Origin: Calocera cornea HHB12733
Taxonomy: Eukaryota > Basidiomycota > Dacrymycetes > Dacrymycetales > Dacrymycetaceae
Direction: 5' to 3'
Assembly: GCA_001632435.1 (NCBI GenBank)
Contig: KV423915.1
Coordinates: forward strand, 360,954-424,953
Length of the DNA: 64,000 bases
Both the position numbers and the translations under genes were made by a program. Below are positions 12,639 through 23,503 of the stretch, in pieces. Position 1 is the stretch's first letter. Each line of letters starts with the position of its first letter. Under the pieces are notes generated by a model that did not search any database, was not told where the DNA came from, and saw nothing but the letters and a program-made list of their open reading frames with translations.

Positions 12639-13202
12639 GTGTCCTCCTTTTGGCGATGGTGACTGACGGGCCGACTGAATATGCGGGGATGGGGCCGGAC
12701 GGATGACGCGTGTACGGAAACGAGGAGCGGACAGGTCCCTTGCCCCTTGCACCAATGAGCCGCGTCTTACTACTGGCTCGTGGTAGAGCTGTCAACCTTT
12801 CGCCACTTGAAAATGGCAAAAGGTACACCGGTTCGCAGTGCGACCGTTCCGAAGCCCGCGGTGATGCCCTGTTACAGTCGAGAAGAGACGAAATGCGTGA
12901 AGTTCTATGAGAGGATGAATTTCTCAAGCGCTAACTTGCTTCCGCCAATACGAGCGCCGTTCCGGTCTGGCAAGCCGAGAAGGCGGATCTTCCGAGTCTC
13001 TGTGCATCTGCAGATTTTCGCGCTGTTAATGATATTGCGATGGGTAACTATAGTTGAACGTGACATATCAGATACGGGTGATACAGTTAATGGTAGAACC
13101 ACAGTCCACAGTACAGTACATATCCGATAATAATCCCTCAGAACGTGCACTGAAGCAATACACTCTTTGTGAGTGTTTCTTCACGGAGAGTTCACTCTAA
13201 CC
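12639..13202. other. Intergenic stretch
   Basis: Spacer between two minus-strand genes, likely the promoter of the 10,964-12,638 gene. A 124-codon open frame on the minus strand here has no coding character that I trust. Confidence 0.35.
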
Positions 13203-15123
13203 CTAAGAGCCGAAATCTACGTCTTGGTCATCAGCGGCAGGAACACGGCGACCATTCATCACCATAATCGCCTCTTGAACAGTAGTTGGATTTCTGTTAC
13301 GTTACATCGGTGAATGACATTGACAAAGCGGTGTTCGTGTGATCGCACATACCGACACATGCGACGGACCCTGCGAATCAATTTCTCGTAGCTGACCGCG
13401 TCTTTCTTCTGGAATCTTTCGAATATGTTCATATAGTGATCATGTCGGGCTCGTTCGATATTGTGATTGATGGGGAATGTCACCTTAATGCCCGTCGAAA
13501 AGTGCTCTATCGTATGATGAATCTGCCGTCAAGGCGGTGAATCGCGTACGCCGATCAAACGAAGTGATGAGCTCACCAGGACTGCAGCATGGGATAATAC
13601 ACCAACGGCGGCGGGGTCGAAAAGGTCAGGAAATTCCACTGCTTCTCCGGAGCCGCCACTGGGGGTGCAGTGCAGCAGAATGATCGTCCAAACCAGAATC
13701 GGATTGCGACCAAATCCGCAAGGTTGGCCCACGCGCTACGAAATCGAATCAGATGAGCCCCAACTGCCTGAACTACCAACTTACATCCGCTGGATTGATA
13801 TTCTCTTGCAGGAAATTGGCCTTCGACAAGAGAAGCTCGACAAGGTTCTTTACCAGCTCAGTGTCGTCGCTGTTCAACTCGGGCCAGTGCCTAGGGACGA
13901 GTTGCATGGTCTTCTCCCGACCCTTGGTATACAGCCATCGCATGTTATCTTCGAACTATTGGCATGTTCAACGACATACAGGGAAGAAAAGTCATGGGCG
14001 TACCATAGAGAAAATGTAAGGATAAATAATCATATCCAGCTTCGGGTCGTCATCTTCTGCTTCCTCATTTGTGGCTGCCACTGCTTTGCGCGCCACGAGT
14101 CTTCTGCTTTCGCTGGATGGGAAGGACAGGTGGCTGAGCTGCGAGATAAATAGTCGACAGTAGGCTTTGCCCCTTTCAGCGCGATTCTGAAAGGCGGAGC
14201 TGTACGCTTTAAGGGTGTAGGCCGGCCATTGACGAGGTTGGCGTAGATATGGACGTTCACTGTCGTATTCACCACTCGTGTCAGAAGTCGGACTTGATGG
14301 GGCGGTCGCATTGGTAAGTAGTTCAGGCGAAGCTCTTGTAGATATGGACTGAGTATCGTCCTACAATCAATATATCAGCCTGGAACCAAAGACAAGGACC
14401 ATACTATACCTCAGTGTTTTTCTTCTTACGCCGCTTCGACCGTCGCTGCCCAAACGATCATGAGTACAGGAATTTCACAAGAGAAGTCGCGGGCAATGGC
14501 TTGAATGAATGCGGGAGGTCGCACTCACTGAACTTTGCGAATCCGTCGCCGATTGAGATCGCTTTCTCTGTCCCCACGTCTGGCAAGAGTTGAGTGATGG
14601 ACATGGCAGAAAGTGGTACACGAACTCCGGCTTGCTTGCGAGGAGGCACATCTCCTATCTTGATGTGTCCGATATGCAAGTGATCGTAGAACTGGAAATA
14701 TATAAGCAAGGTGCATATGCATTCATGTTGAGACTCGAAGGTCACTGTTTCTAGGGCGGTCGGTGATTCTGCGATAGTGCATACAATTGAGTACATCGAG
14801 CGAGACATCCTTCAAGCTCAATGGTACGTACCGGGTGTATTAAGATCTGGATTTCCGTTGGATTCCTCAGCCCTTTGCCCATTCCATCCGCTGTCACTCC
14901 CAGGAGTGTTCATGCTATCCTGGGGGGTGTCAAGGAAGAGCTGAGATCCGGTAGGAGAACGGCGCGTGTTATCATCGTTGTTATGCAGCGAGTAGAAGCT
15001 TCCTTGTCGTCTTGGCGGGGCCTTCAGTGCTGCGCGTCTTGGCGTTGACGGCTGAAACACCCCTCCTAGGAGGTTCGCGTAAGCAGCGGGTGGGTGAGTC
15101 CCCGATGGTCCCTGGATGTCCAT
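13203..15123 (-). CDS. DUF6532 domain protein, about eight exons
   Basis: Exons on the minus strand: 15123-14832, 14768-14529, 14445-14410, 14360-14004, 13955-13785, 13735-13577, 13504-13353 and 13293-13203. The last six join cleanly; the junction between exons 2 and 3 does not keep phase with the obvious donor and is unresolved. The C-terminal half resembles the DUF6532 domain common in basidiomycetes: a segment with NPILVWTIILLHC, then GEAVEFPDLFDP, an alanine-rich helix AAVGVLSHAAVLHFSTG, and a final helix with HYMNIFERFQ and RRVRRM. The middle has a conserved-looking SERPYLRQPRQWPAYTLKAY. The function of DUF6532 proteins is not known. They are usually found in large, variable families. 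Confidence 0.6.
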
Positions 15124-15417
15124 TAACAATTCCAAACCCAACGAGCAAACGAAGCAAACGACGTACAGCAGAAGAAAGACGCGGATATCCACTGGTAGTC
15201 GAGCTAGAAGTCAATCAGCACCTCAAAGATAATCACAGAGGGCGATGCGAGGCGCACCTTGAATGTTGGCCAGGCGCCCGAAAATGTGGAATCGATTCCA
15301 GTTCTGGATCTATTTGCTGTAAAAGGCGTAGAGATGCTTTCGTTGTAGGTGTATCTGTCACTGAAGGTCAGGATATGTCGATGAAGAAGTACAAAGCCTG
15401 TGCGCACATGTAACTGA

Positions 15418-15459
<42 letters not shown>
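15418..15459. repeat. (CGT)n microsatellite
   Basis: About fourteen CGT/GTC triplets with one interruption (GCC) near the right end. Confidence 0.95.
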
Positions 15460-15807
15460 TCTATTCAGCCTGATTGCAAGCGGCTATGACACACTTGGAT
15501 GAGTCCAGCTAAGAGGCCTCGATTGTAAGATTATACCCTGTAAACATTGCCTCCAGTGAAGAGTGACATTGCTTAGCATGCGCAAATGCAGAGCGAGGAG
15601 TACAAAGCGGATGAGCGTGGATGAGGGCTCGTGATCGTCCCGAGCGAACGGTGCACGGGTGCTCAAGACACGAACCCAAGACGCGCGCCCAAGTCAGGGA
15701 CTACCCACGAGTGCCATGGTGAGCCCTGGAAGTCGCCACTTCGCGGCGCGCGCGGCACGCTACTTATTCAGGAAGAGACGTCGACCAGCGCACTCGAAAT
15801 AGACCGG

Positions 15808-15860
15808 TATATTATCGTATAATACAGTATAATACAGTATAATACAGTATGATACTGTGT
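15808..15860. repeat. Second 10-bp TATAATACAG array
   Basis: Three perfect TATAATACAG units flanked by degenerate units. It has the same unit and length as the array at 6290-6373. Confidence 0.85.
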
Positions 15861-16204
15861 ACGCTAGTTTACGGTGACCTTTTCCAAACAGTGAATGTTG
15901 GAGGAGTGGCATAGCCACTGCAGCCCTGACGCGCTTCTACACGGGAGAACGTCCTAAGGGGTGGCGTCAACTTTGACAGATAGAGTAATCGAGCGCGCGC
16001 TCGCTGCTCAACGGCTCCGTCTTCCCCTGCTTATGTCTCCTACACCACGCTTAAGAGCAGGACCTTCGCAACACCAGTTCAGCGCACGGTACTCTTGTGC
16101 TTGACAGCAAAGTCTATGCTCTCTTGGTGGTACGCAAATTCGGATGGAACCAGAAGAAGCTTGGTATCATACGCCGTGGACAGGACTCGCTCGACGTCCA
16201 CCTG

Positions 16205-19200
16205 ATGAGCAGACGACACACAGACCCATGCCAACTCCTCGACGATGAAGACAGACATCTGGAGTCGGCGCGGCAAAGGCGACATAGACGGATACAATCC
16301 TTACTCAATGCAAGTCAGCTGCGGACCTGCCTTCGGGTGGCACCTGTATGCATCCCGATCTACGCAGATAGCATACACCCCACGACTGTAGAATCTGACG
16401 CGGCGTCATCTATATCGTCTGAAGCGGAGGCATCCCAGCACTCTGAAGAGATAGAAAATGTTTCGTACGGTGCTTCACAGACGATGGAAGGGGTGGACGT
16501 GGGGCTAGCGGCGTTGGAGTTGCGCGAGGAAGGGCATGATGAAGGACAGTCGGGCTTAGTGCCATTTGGGGCAGAAAGTAAGGCGCGATCAAGTGCTGAG
16601 CTCACTATCTCTGCTTCATTAAATGCTGGCTGACTGAACGCAGAGGCACACCCGACGACAGGCCCAGTTGATCCTTTCCCGGTGATTGTCGATACTCGCG
16701 GATCGCTGGACTTTGGCGAGTCTAAAGCCATGTCAGGTGTTGCCTCGGAGCCTTCAGAGATGGCGAGATGGGTGCAGGCTCAGCCAACTGTACCGGACCT
16801 GGAAGAAGGAGCCCAGGACGGATGGACGAGCTTAGTGTCGTCCGGAGCGGAAGAGTACCGTCGACCGGGTGGTGCGCTCACCCCCCATACTTCATTTATT
16901 GCTGGCTGATTGTGTACAGAAATACCGCTCGACGTAGACACAGCTGATGTGCTCAGCATCGATGACCGCCAAATCCATACATCGCAGGACCTTAGCCCAA
17001 ACGCAGCATTTGAACCTGGCTCCCCTCTACTACTTAACCCTATCGGAATGGAGTCTGCGACTGCAACGGTATCAACAACGCTCAAGCCCCCCAGTGGTAC
17101 ACCATCGCCGCTGTGGTCGAGAAGTTCGTCTTCGACACCCGCCCGCGCGATTCCAGAACCACACACGGGGGTCAATCAGCGCAAGGCAGAAGCGGAGGCC
17201 AGCGCTGCCGTGTTTGCAACACCGCGCAAGACGGCCCAGAGCCGTCTTATTGATGAAGACCCGTCTCCAACGCGCCGGTCGCACGGAGTAACATCGGCGC
17301 CGTCGTCGCCAGGACCCTCACGGTCTCCGGTCCCATCTGTGGCTACGGTGCAACCGCCTTATCGCATCCAGCGGCGTGCAGCACAGTTCGATATGCGCGA
17401 GAGAGGTGAAGTGAACGATGGATACGGTCAACAATTGAACAATATGTGTGAAAGTACGTTGTGTTGCTCAGGCGATAACAAGGTTCCTCACATCTCTCAT
17501 CAGGACCCTCTCTACGCGCCGTGGAGTTGCAGAGTCCCTCAGGCTGTGAAACCGGCAATATCGGAATATCGCTGAGCGACGATACACGTGGTCGAGCAGT
17601 CGACATGCGCGATCTGCGCGATCTACGCGACTTGAGCGACAGAGCCGGTTTCGAGGTTTCGAGCAATGATCGTCCGTCCAAGTCTCTCCTTGGCGACACC
17701 CATCAATACACCAAGTCATCTGTCGACCAGCGCGACATCGCGGGTGCCGACCCTGCACCGGTTGGAGAAGATGGTCCCTCGCAGTCTCTCCTTGGTGACA
17801 CCCACGAATACCCCAAGCCANNNNNNNNNNNNNNNNNNNNNNNNNNNNNNNNNNNNNNNNNNNNNNNNNNNNNNNNNNNNNNNNNNNNNNNNNNNNNNNN
17901 NNNNNNNNNNNNNNNNNNNNNNNNNNNNNNNNNNNNNNNNNNNNNNNNNNNNNNNNNNNNNNNNNNNNNNNNNNNNNNNNNNNNNNNNNNNNNNNNNNNN
18001 NNNNNNNNNNNNNNNNNNNNNNNNNNNNNNNNNNNNNNNNNNNNNNNNNNNNNNNNNNNNNNNNNNNNNNNNNNNNNNNNNNNNNNNNNNNNNNNNNNNN
18101 NNNNNNNNNNNNNNNNNNNNNNNNNNNNNNNNNNNNNNNNNNNNNNNNNNNNNNNNNNNNNNNNNNNNNNNNNNNTCCTTGGCGACACCGGCGGATGGCC
18201 CGAGCCATCTGTCGACGTGCGCGACATCGCGGGTGCCGACCCTGCACCGGTTGGAGAAGATGGTCCCTCGAAGTCTCTCCTTGGCGCCACCGTCGGATGG
18301 CTCGAGACGTCTGTCGGCCTGCGCGACATCACGGGTGCCGACCCTTCACCGATTAGAAAAGATGGTCCCTCGAAGTCTCTCCTTGGCGACACCCACGAAT
18401 TCCCCAAGCGATCTGTCGGCCTGCGCGACAGATCGGGTGCCGATCCTGCACTGGAAGCGCGCGGAGAACAGGTGGATGCCTGCACCGCTCCACCACCCTG
18501 GTCTGTCCAGACGAGCGGAATATCGCCCATAGTACGACTACCCGGTGTCACTTCCACAAGACCCCCGGAGACTGTTTCGCCAGCAGTGGGGCCCTGCCCG
18601 CCTGTTGGTTCCGGAGTTTCTGCAGCGTATATGGAGCTGTCGAAGCATTTCTACATGGGCACATGGCGGGATGCAGCACAGTCGTGTTTGGTTCCTGAAC
18701 GGACATCACCAACGAACCCGGGGTGCCCGGTAACATTATCGGTGCCGCCACAGTCAACCTCACGGTCGGCGGTTCTTTCTGTGGCTACAGTGGGGCCGCC
18801 TGACGACATCGACCCAGGCGGACAACAGGTCGATGTCAACAACCCTGCAACGCCGAGACCTGTCCAGAAGAGCCGGACACCGTCCGTAGCGCAATTAGCT
18901 ACCGCGACCTCGACAGGATCACCGGAGACTGTTTCGCAAGCTATGGGATCTTCCGCTGCTTTGAAAGCCAGCAGCTCTGCAGACCATTTTGAGCTGTCGA
19001 AACATTTCTACCTTGGGACAAGGCGAGATCGGGTTGACGGCAAACCTCTACCCAGCGAAACGGAGGTAGCGTGTCAGGGAAGATCACGACCACTGCCTGA
19101 GTCCGCTATGGGCGCTGATAGGGGACAAGTGGGAAGCTATGCTACTCCGTCCCCTATACCAGCATATGATGTATCTCTGCCCTCGTCAATTGTGCCCTGC

Positions 19201-22200
19201 GTGGAGGAGGAAAGGGACGAATCTGTGGAGCTCCCCGCAGAGGAGCCGGCTTGTCAGTCGACGCTGGACATGGAGTTGTCGATAACAGCCAAATCAGCAG
19301 CATCGGCTAAACTCCCGGTGACACGGGCTAGTGCTGAATCGCTCACATCGCAGCCTGCGCTAGCCACACGATCCGGGATCCTGGACACGATAGACGAGGT
19401 TCCTGCGAAGGAGGAATCGGATTCACCATCGGCTGAAGAACCGGCGTGCAACTCGACCCTGGACATGGAGTTGTCGATATCAACGGTATCAGCAGCATCG
19501 GCTGGGCTCGCGGTGACATCGGCTGAGGTAGCATCGCTCACATCGCTGGCTGCCCTTGCCACGCCACCTGAAATGCCACACATCGAGAAGGAGGGCGCCG
19601 CCGAGACGAACAGGTCGCTGAGTCGCTTGTTACGATGGGCCGCAGGTGTGCCACGTACGTCGACGCAGCTGGGCAATATGAGTACCACTTACGGAGAAGA
19701 GGACGATGATGGACGAATGGATGGACTTTCACTGTCCCACTTGCCACCCCTTCCTGCCATGTTGTATCCGGACGCCACGGCAGAGTCGGAGAAAGCGCAA
19801 CTGGCTACTCCAGCCTCGATTGCCGCAGTGTCCTCTGATCGGTGTTCATTGCTTGATGGTCGTTCTCCATTCGTTCCAACTGCGAAAGTCAGAAATGCCT
19901 TTCAAAGACGGTCGCCCAGAAAGCATAAAAGTTCGAGAGTGTTGAGCACGCTGGCGGCGGCGGCGGCGGCTGAAGCAAGTACCCGGTTGGACGCAGCTAG
20001 GACAGTCACGAGTGGCAGTTCCCAGTCTCGACCACCTCCTACGGTAATGACACTTGGAGGGCAGGTGAACCCAACAAAGATTAAAGGGGCTGAGCGCCCG
20101 GCGCTGGATGACCGAACGAGAACCGTATTGGAAGAGCTCGACGCACGGGTCCAAGCATTACTTGCCGAGCGACGGGATATAGAGGCAACAAATGTCCCCA
20201 GTCCAATGGTCCACTCGACTTCGTCAATGCCAGGAACCATTCATCCAAGTGTGGCGAGCACACTGTCCCAGAGGCGGCGGTTGCGGATGAAGGAAAACAT
20301 GACATCGCTGCCTGATACATCCCCCGGGCATCCATCCCCGCCTCGGTCTCAGAACTCAAATATGCCCCCTACGAGCAGTCCGCAAGTAGAGAAGCCACGT
20401 TTCTGTCTCACGGCCGAGCAGGCGTACATCTTCAGACTTGTTCGACAAGGCTGCAATGTTTTCTACACGGGACCCGCTGGTACGTCTCCCTCACAAAGCC
20501 CACAGCTTGCGACCTGAACGGCGATTCATGTATGTCACAGGGTGCGGCAAAACTGGCCTTCTGAGAGTAATCATCAAGCATTTCGAGAATAGGTTCAGGA
20601 ATCTACCGAATGCATTGGCTATCACTTGTCCCACTGGAATAGCTGCTGTGTCTATCGGCGGCACTACAATCAATTCGTGGGCTGCAATCGGTTACGGAAG
20701 GGATAGTGCCGATGTCCGTGCGAACAAGATCCAGAACTGGCCTGATGCGTTGGCGAGGTGGCGGGACGTGAAGGTACTCATCATTGACGAAAGTGAGTGT
20801 GGAAAGCTCGGAAAGATGGGGCACCATTAACAGATCACGCAACTAGTATCAATGATGAATGGCATCCTGTGGGATAAACTGGAGAAGATGGCACGCCTCA
20901 TACGGAATGACCACCGACCATTTGGTGGTATTCAGGTACCGTACATGTATTGACTTTCTTGTGAAGTATCCTAATGCGGCGATTTGGTCCAGTTGGTAGT
21001 AACTGGGGACTTCTTTCAGCTGGGACCTATGCCTGTACCCGGTTACAAGGGGTCTCCCCTGTATGCCTTCGAAGCGCGCAGTTGGGATAGCTGTATGACG
21101 AAATCGTTCAAGCTCACACGTATCTTCCGTCAAAAGGATCAAGGTATGAACATAAACAAGTGATATGCTCATTTGCTCATGTCTATCCCGAGCATTCGTA
21201 CAGGCCTTGAACGAAATCCGGATCGGTAAAGTTAGCCCGAAGACTGCGAGCGCGTTTCGTTCTTGTAGTAGAACTCTACCCCATTCGGAAACTGTCAAGC
21301 CAACACGCCTGTGGGTCTCAAATTGGTTCTATTGCTCAAGCTTCGCATTCTAAGTACCGAATGTAGCTTTGCAACAAGAGCGACAGTGAAGATCCATAAT
21401 TCTGTGCAATACGGGGATCTGAAGGGTGAAGAGTACGAATACCTTGCGTTCGACAGCGGTAATCAAGACGATCTCGAGGAGCATGAGAACCGGGCCGGCA
21501 GCAGCCTACCGCCTGCGCGACTTTTACTCCGAGTCGGCACGCAAGTTATGATCACGAAGAACATACATGGGCGACAACTCTGGAATGGCACATTGGGCAA
21601 GGTGAGAGGTTTTATGACGATGCGTCAATGGAATCGCCGTCACGTCAAGGGTCGTTATCACCCTCCGCACTTGGAGGGAAGAGGTCGATTTGAGCACGGA
21701 AAGCAAGGCGATCTCGCTAATGAGAATACACTTCTTCCTTGGGTGCGTTTCAAGACACCGCACGGCACAAGAGACGAGTTGATCGGCTACGAACGATGGG
21801 ACGTGGAAGCATCCCATGGCACGATCGTCGCCTGCCGCGAACAGGTCGGTCGGATCGCACACCATGCCGTTCCAGGACTGCTGATGCCTTCCCAAGATTC
21901 CTCTGGTGTACGCCTATGCGCTCACGATCCATAAGGCGCAGGGACAAACCTTGCCTTGTGTGATCGTGGATCTTGAACATGCTTGGAAGCCAGGTACCGT
22001 GTCTTGCCTCTGTATTGTCCGTTTTGAGCGTCACCTACGTTATGGACAGGACAAGTGTACGTCGCACTCTCCCGAGTCAGTTCTTTTGGAGAACTCCAAG
22101 TTCTCCGTTGGAGGACAGATTATGTGAGTAGAATACCTCATAGGGTGGGGGGCACAGTGACTGAACCGTATGTCTAGGTGAAAACGGACCAGGTTGTAGT

Positions 22201-22252
22201 CCGATGGTATAAAACCCTGTTGACCGTGCCGGGGTGCTCTATAGGTCAGTAG
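16205..22252 (+). CDS. PIF1-like DNA helicase with N-terminal 34-residue repeats
   Basis: Twelve exons join in phase: 16205-16577, 16644-16868, 16920-17453, 17504-20479, 20541-20792, 20847-20935, 20993-21143, 21193-21310, 21355-21844, 21897-21993, 22050-22123 and 22178-22252. They give about 1,817 residues including the gap. The helicase core begins near residue 1,350 and is complete: Walker A GPAGCGKT (assembled across an intron), CPTGIAA, Walker B VLIIDEISMM, VVTGDFFQLGPM, FRQKDQAF, YALTIHKAQGQT and QVYVALSRVSS. This is the PIF1 set of 5'-3' DNA helicase motifs. The N-terminal half is low in complexity and holds tandem 34-residue units interrupted by an assembly gap, then two similar blocks of about 65 residues with LDMELSI. 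No Rep/HUH motif is visible, so it is not shown to be a Helitron. The first ATG in the open frame was used as start; an upstream exon is possible. Confidence 0.75.
17641..18470 (+). repeat. 102-bp tandem repeat array inside the helicase gene
   Basis: Visible units start at 17,691, 17,793, 18,180, 18,282 and 18,384, each pair on the same side of the gap being exactly 102 bp apart. Each unit encodes a version of LLGDTHEYPKPSVxLRDxxG followed by ADPAPVGEDGPSKS. Confidence 0.9.
17821..18175. other. Assembly gap (355 N)
   Basis: A run of N interrupts the 102-bp array. The spacing between the units flanking it is 387 bp, which is not a multiple of 102, so the gap length is an estimate and the true unit number is unknown. 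Confidence 0.95.
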
Positions 22253-22466
22253 CGAGGAGGTAGGCGGGCTACTGATAGAGGTGTATTGCTGCATTTGGGA
22301 TTAGGACTATAATTATGGGTAACAAACAATATGTGATTCGGCTTCTGCCGATGTCTTCCCCCGATGGTCCATGCTTCGTCCCTGGAATGCCGAAACTGTT
22401 TGGACTCATGGGAAACCGTCTGTGACCGCGGTGCAGGCCACGGACCCGGAAAACCCGGCAGCCGAC

Positions 22467-22520
22467 AGCTGCGTCGACTTCTTCGTGGGCTTCGCCAAGG
22501 AGAGACTTCAAGAAACAATG
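22467..22520 (-). repeat. Relic of the 102-bp helicase repeat (inverted)
   Basis: TTCTTCGTGGGCTTCGCCAA followed by GGAGAGACTTCAAG matches the minus-strand form of the repeat seen at 211-255. Confidence 0.65.
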
Positions 22521-22589
22521 GTTTCCAATGGCAGAGCGTCGCGACCAGCTCTGTGGTGCAGGCCGAGGGAGTTTGGGCACGGTACCACG

Positions 22590-23012
22590 GTGTCCGAAAC
22601 TGCCTTGGATGCTCCGAAACCGTGTTTGATGATGATGACCGTCAGGGTGGCACGGTCCTCGATCGTCCAACGAAAACCGTCTTTGTCGCTCGAAAACCGA
22701 CTTTGCAACAGTCGCGGGATGCCGCCTTTGGGCTGCGAGAGCAGAAGAGCACCGTCCTCTCGGAAACTGCCTTGGATGCTCCGAAACCGTCTTTCATGAT
22801 GGTGACCGTGAGGGTGGCACGATCCTCGATCGTCCAACGAAAACCGTCTTTGTCGCTCGAAAACCGACTTTGCAACAGTCGCGGGATGCCGCCCTTGGGC
22901 TGCGAGAGCAGATCGGGAGCAAGAGCACCGTCCTCTCGGAAACTGCCTTGGATGCTCCGAAACCGTCTTTCATGATGATGACCGTGAGGGTGGCACGATC
23001 CTCGATCGGTCC
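22590..23012. repeat. Tandem repeat, three units of about 167-176 bp
   Basis: The block GAAACTGCCTTGGATGCTCC starts near 22,596, 22,763 and 22,939, giving periods of 167 and 176 bp, and each is followed by CGAAACCGT, TGATGATG and GGTGGCACG blocks. Periods are not multiples of three, so this is not a protein repeat. Confidence 0.85.
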
Positions 23013-23029
23013 ATGAATTCCACGCAAAC

Positions 23030-23090
23030 CCACTGCTGGCTTGGGGTTTTCGTGGGTTTCGCCCAGGAGAGACTTGCAGAGACGTTCATC
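23030..23090 (-). repeat. Second inverted relic of the 102-bp repeat
   Basis: TGGCTTGGGGTTTTCGTGGG, then TTTCGCCCAGGAGAGACTT, matches the minus-strand repeat unit. It directly flanks the 170-bp tandem repeat. Confidence 0.7.
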
Positions 23091-23503
23091 TGGTGGCAGT
23101 AGGGTCAGCAACCAATCTGGGGCGCATGCGCCCGCGCCGGGGGGGGGAAGGGGTCAATCCAAAATAGCGTAAACTGCCTTTGATGCTCTGAAACCATCTT
23201 TGGTCGCGCTGCCGCCAGTGTCGCATGAGGCTCGGGTGCGGTATGAGAGCGCGTTGAAAGGGTCTTACTGATGGTGACCGAAACAAAGTAACCCTAATGA
23301 CGTCTGCCGGTGCTTAATGAGTGTGCTGCATTGTTGAAGTCGTAACTGGCGTTCATTAGCATGTAGATGTTACAGAGAAGGATAAACCAGTGAAGCGCCG
23401 GGGAGTAGTGACTAGAGAGATGTGGGAAGTGGACATAGATTGGGAGGGTATTTTGACGTAGATGTAGACTACGTGATCAGTGGAGATGGAGAGGGCCTAA
23501 ATA

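Larger units (their letters stand above)
15124..16204. other. Intergenic stretch between divergent genes
   Basis: Divergent spacer between the DUF6532 gene and the PIF1-like helicase gene. It contains a CGT microsatellite and a second 10-bp TATAATACAG array (separate entries). An upstream exon of either gene could lie here; the helicase frame is open back to 16,097. Confidence 0.4.
22253..23503. other. Intergenic region built largely of repeats
   Basis: Contains relics of the helicase repeat in inverted orientation near 22,467-22,520 and 23,030-23,075, and a three-unit tandem repeat in between (separate entries). From 23,110 to 23,503 I see nothing. Confidence 0.5.

Noticed and set aside
17641..18470. 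CRISPR-like array
   Set aside because: Units are contiguous 102-bp coding repeats without unique spacers, in a eukaryotic gene.
16205..22252. Helitron (Rep/helicase) identity
   Set aside because: PIF1 motifs are present, but no HUH replication-initiator domain or Helitron terminal hairpin is visible in the window.
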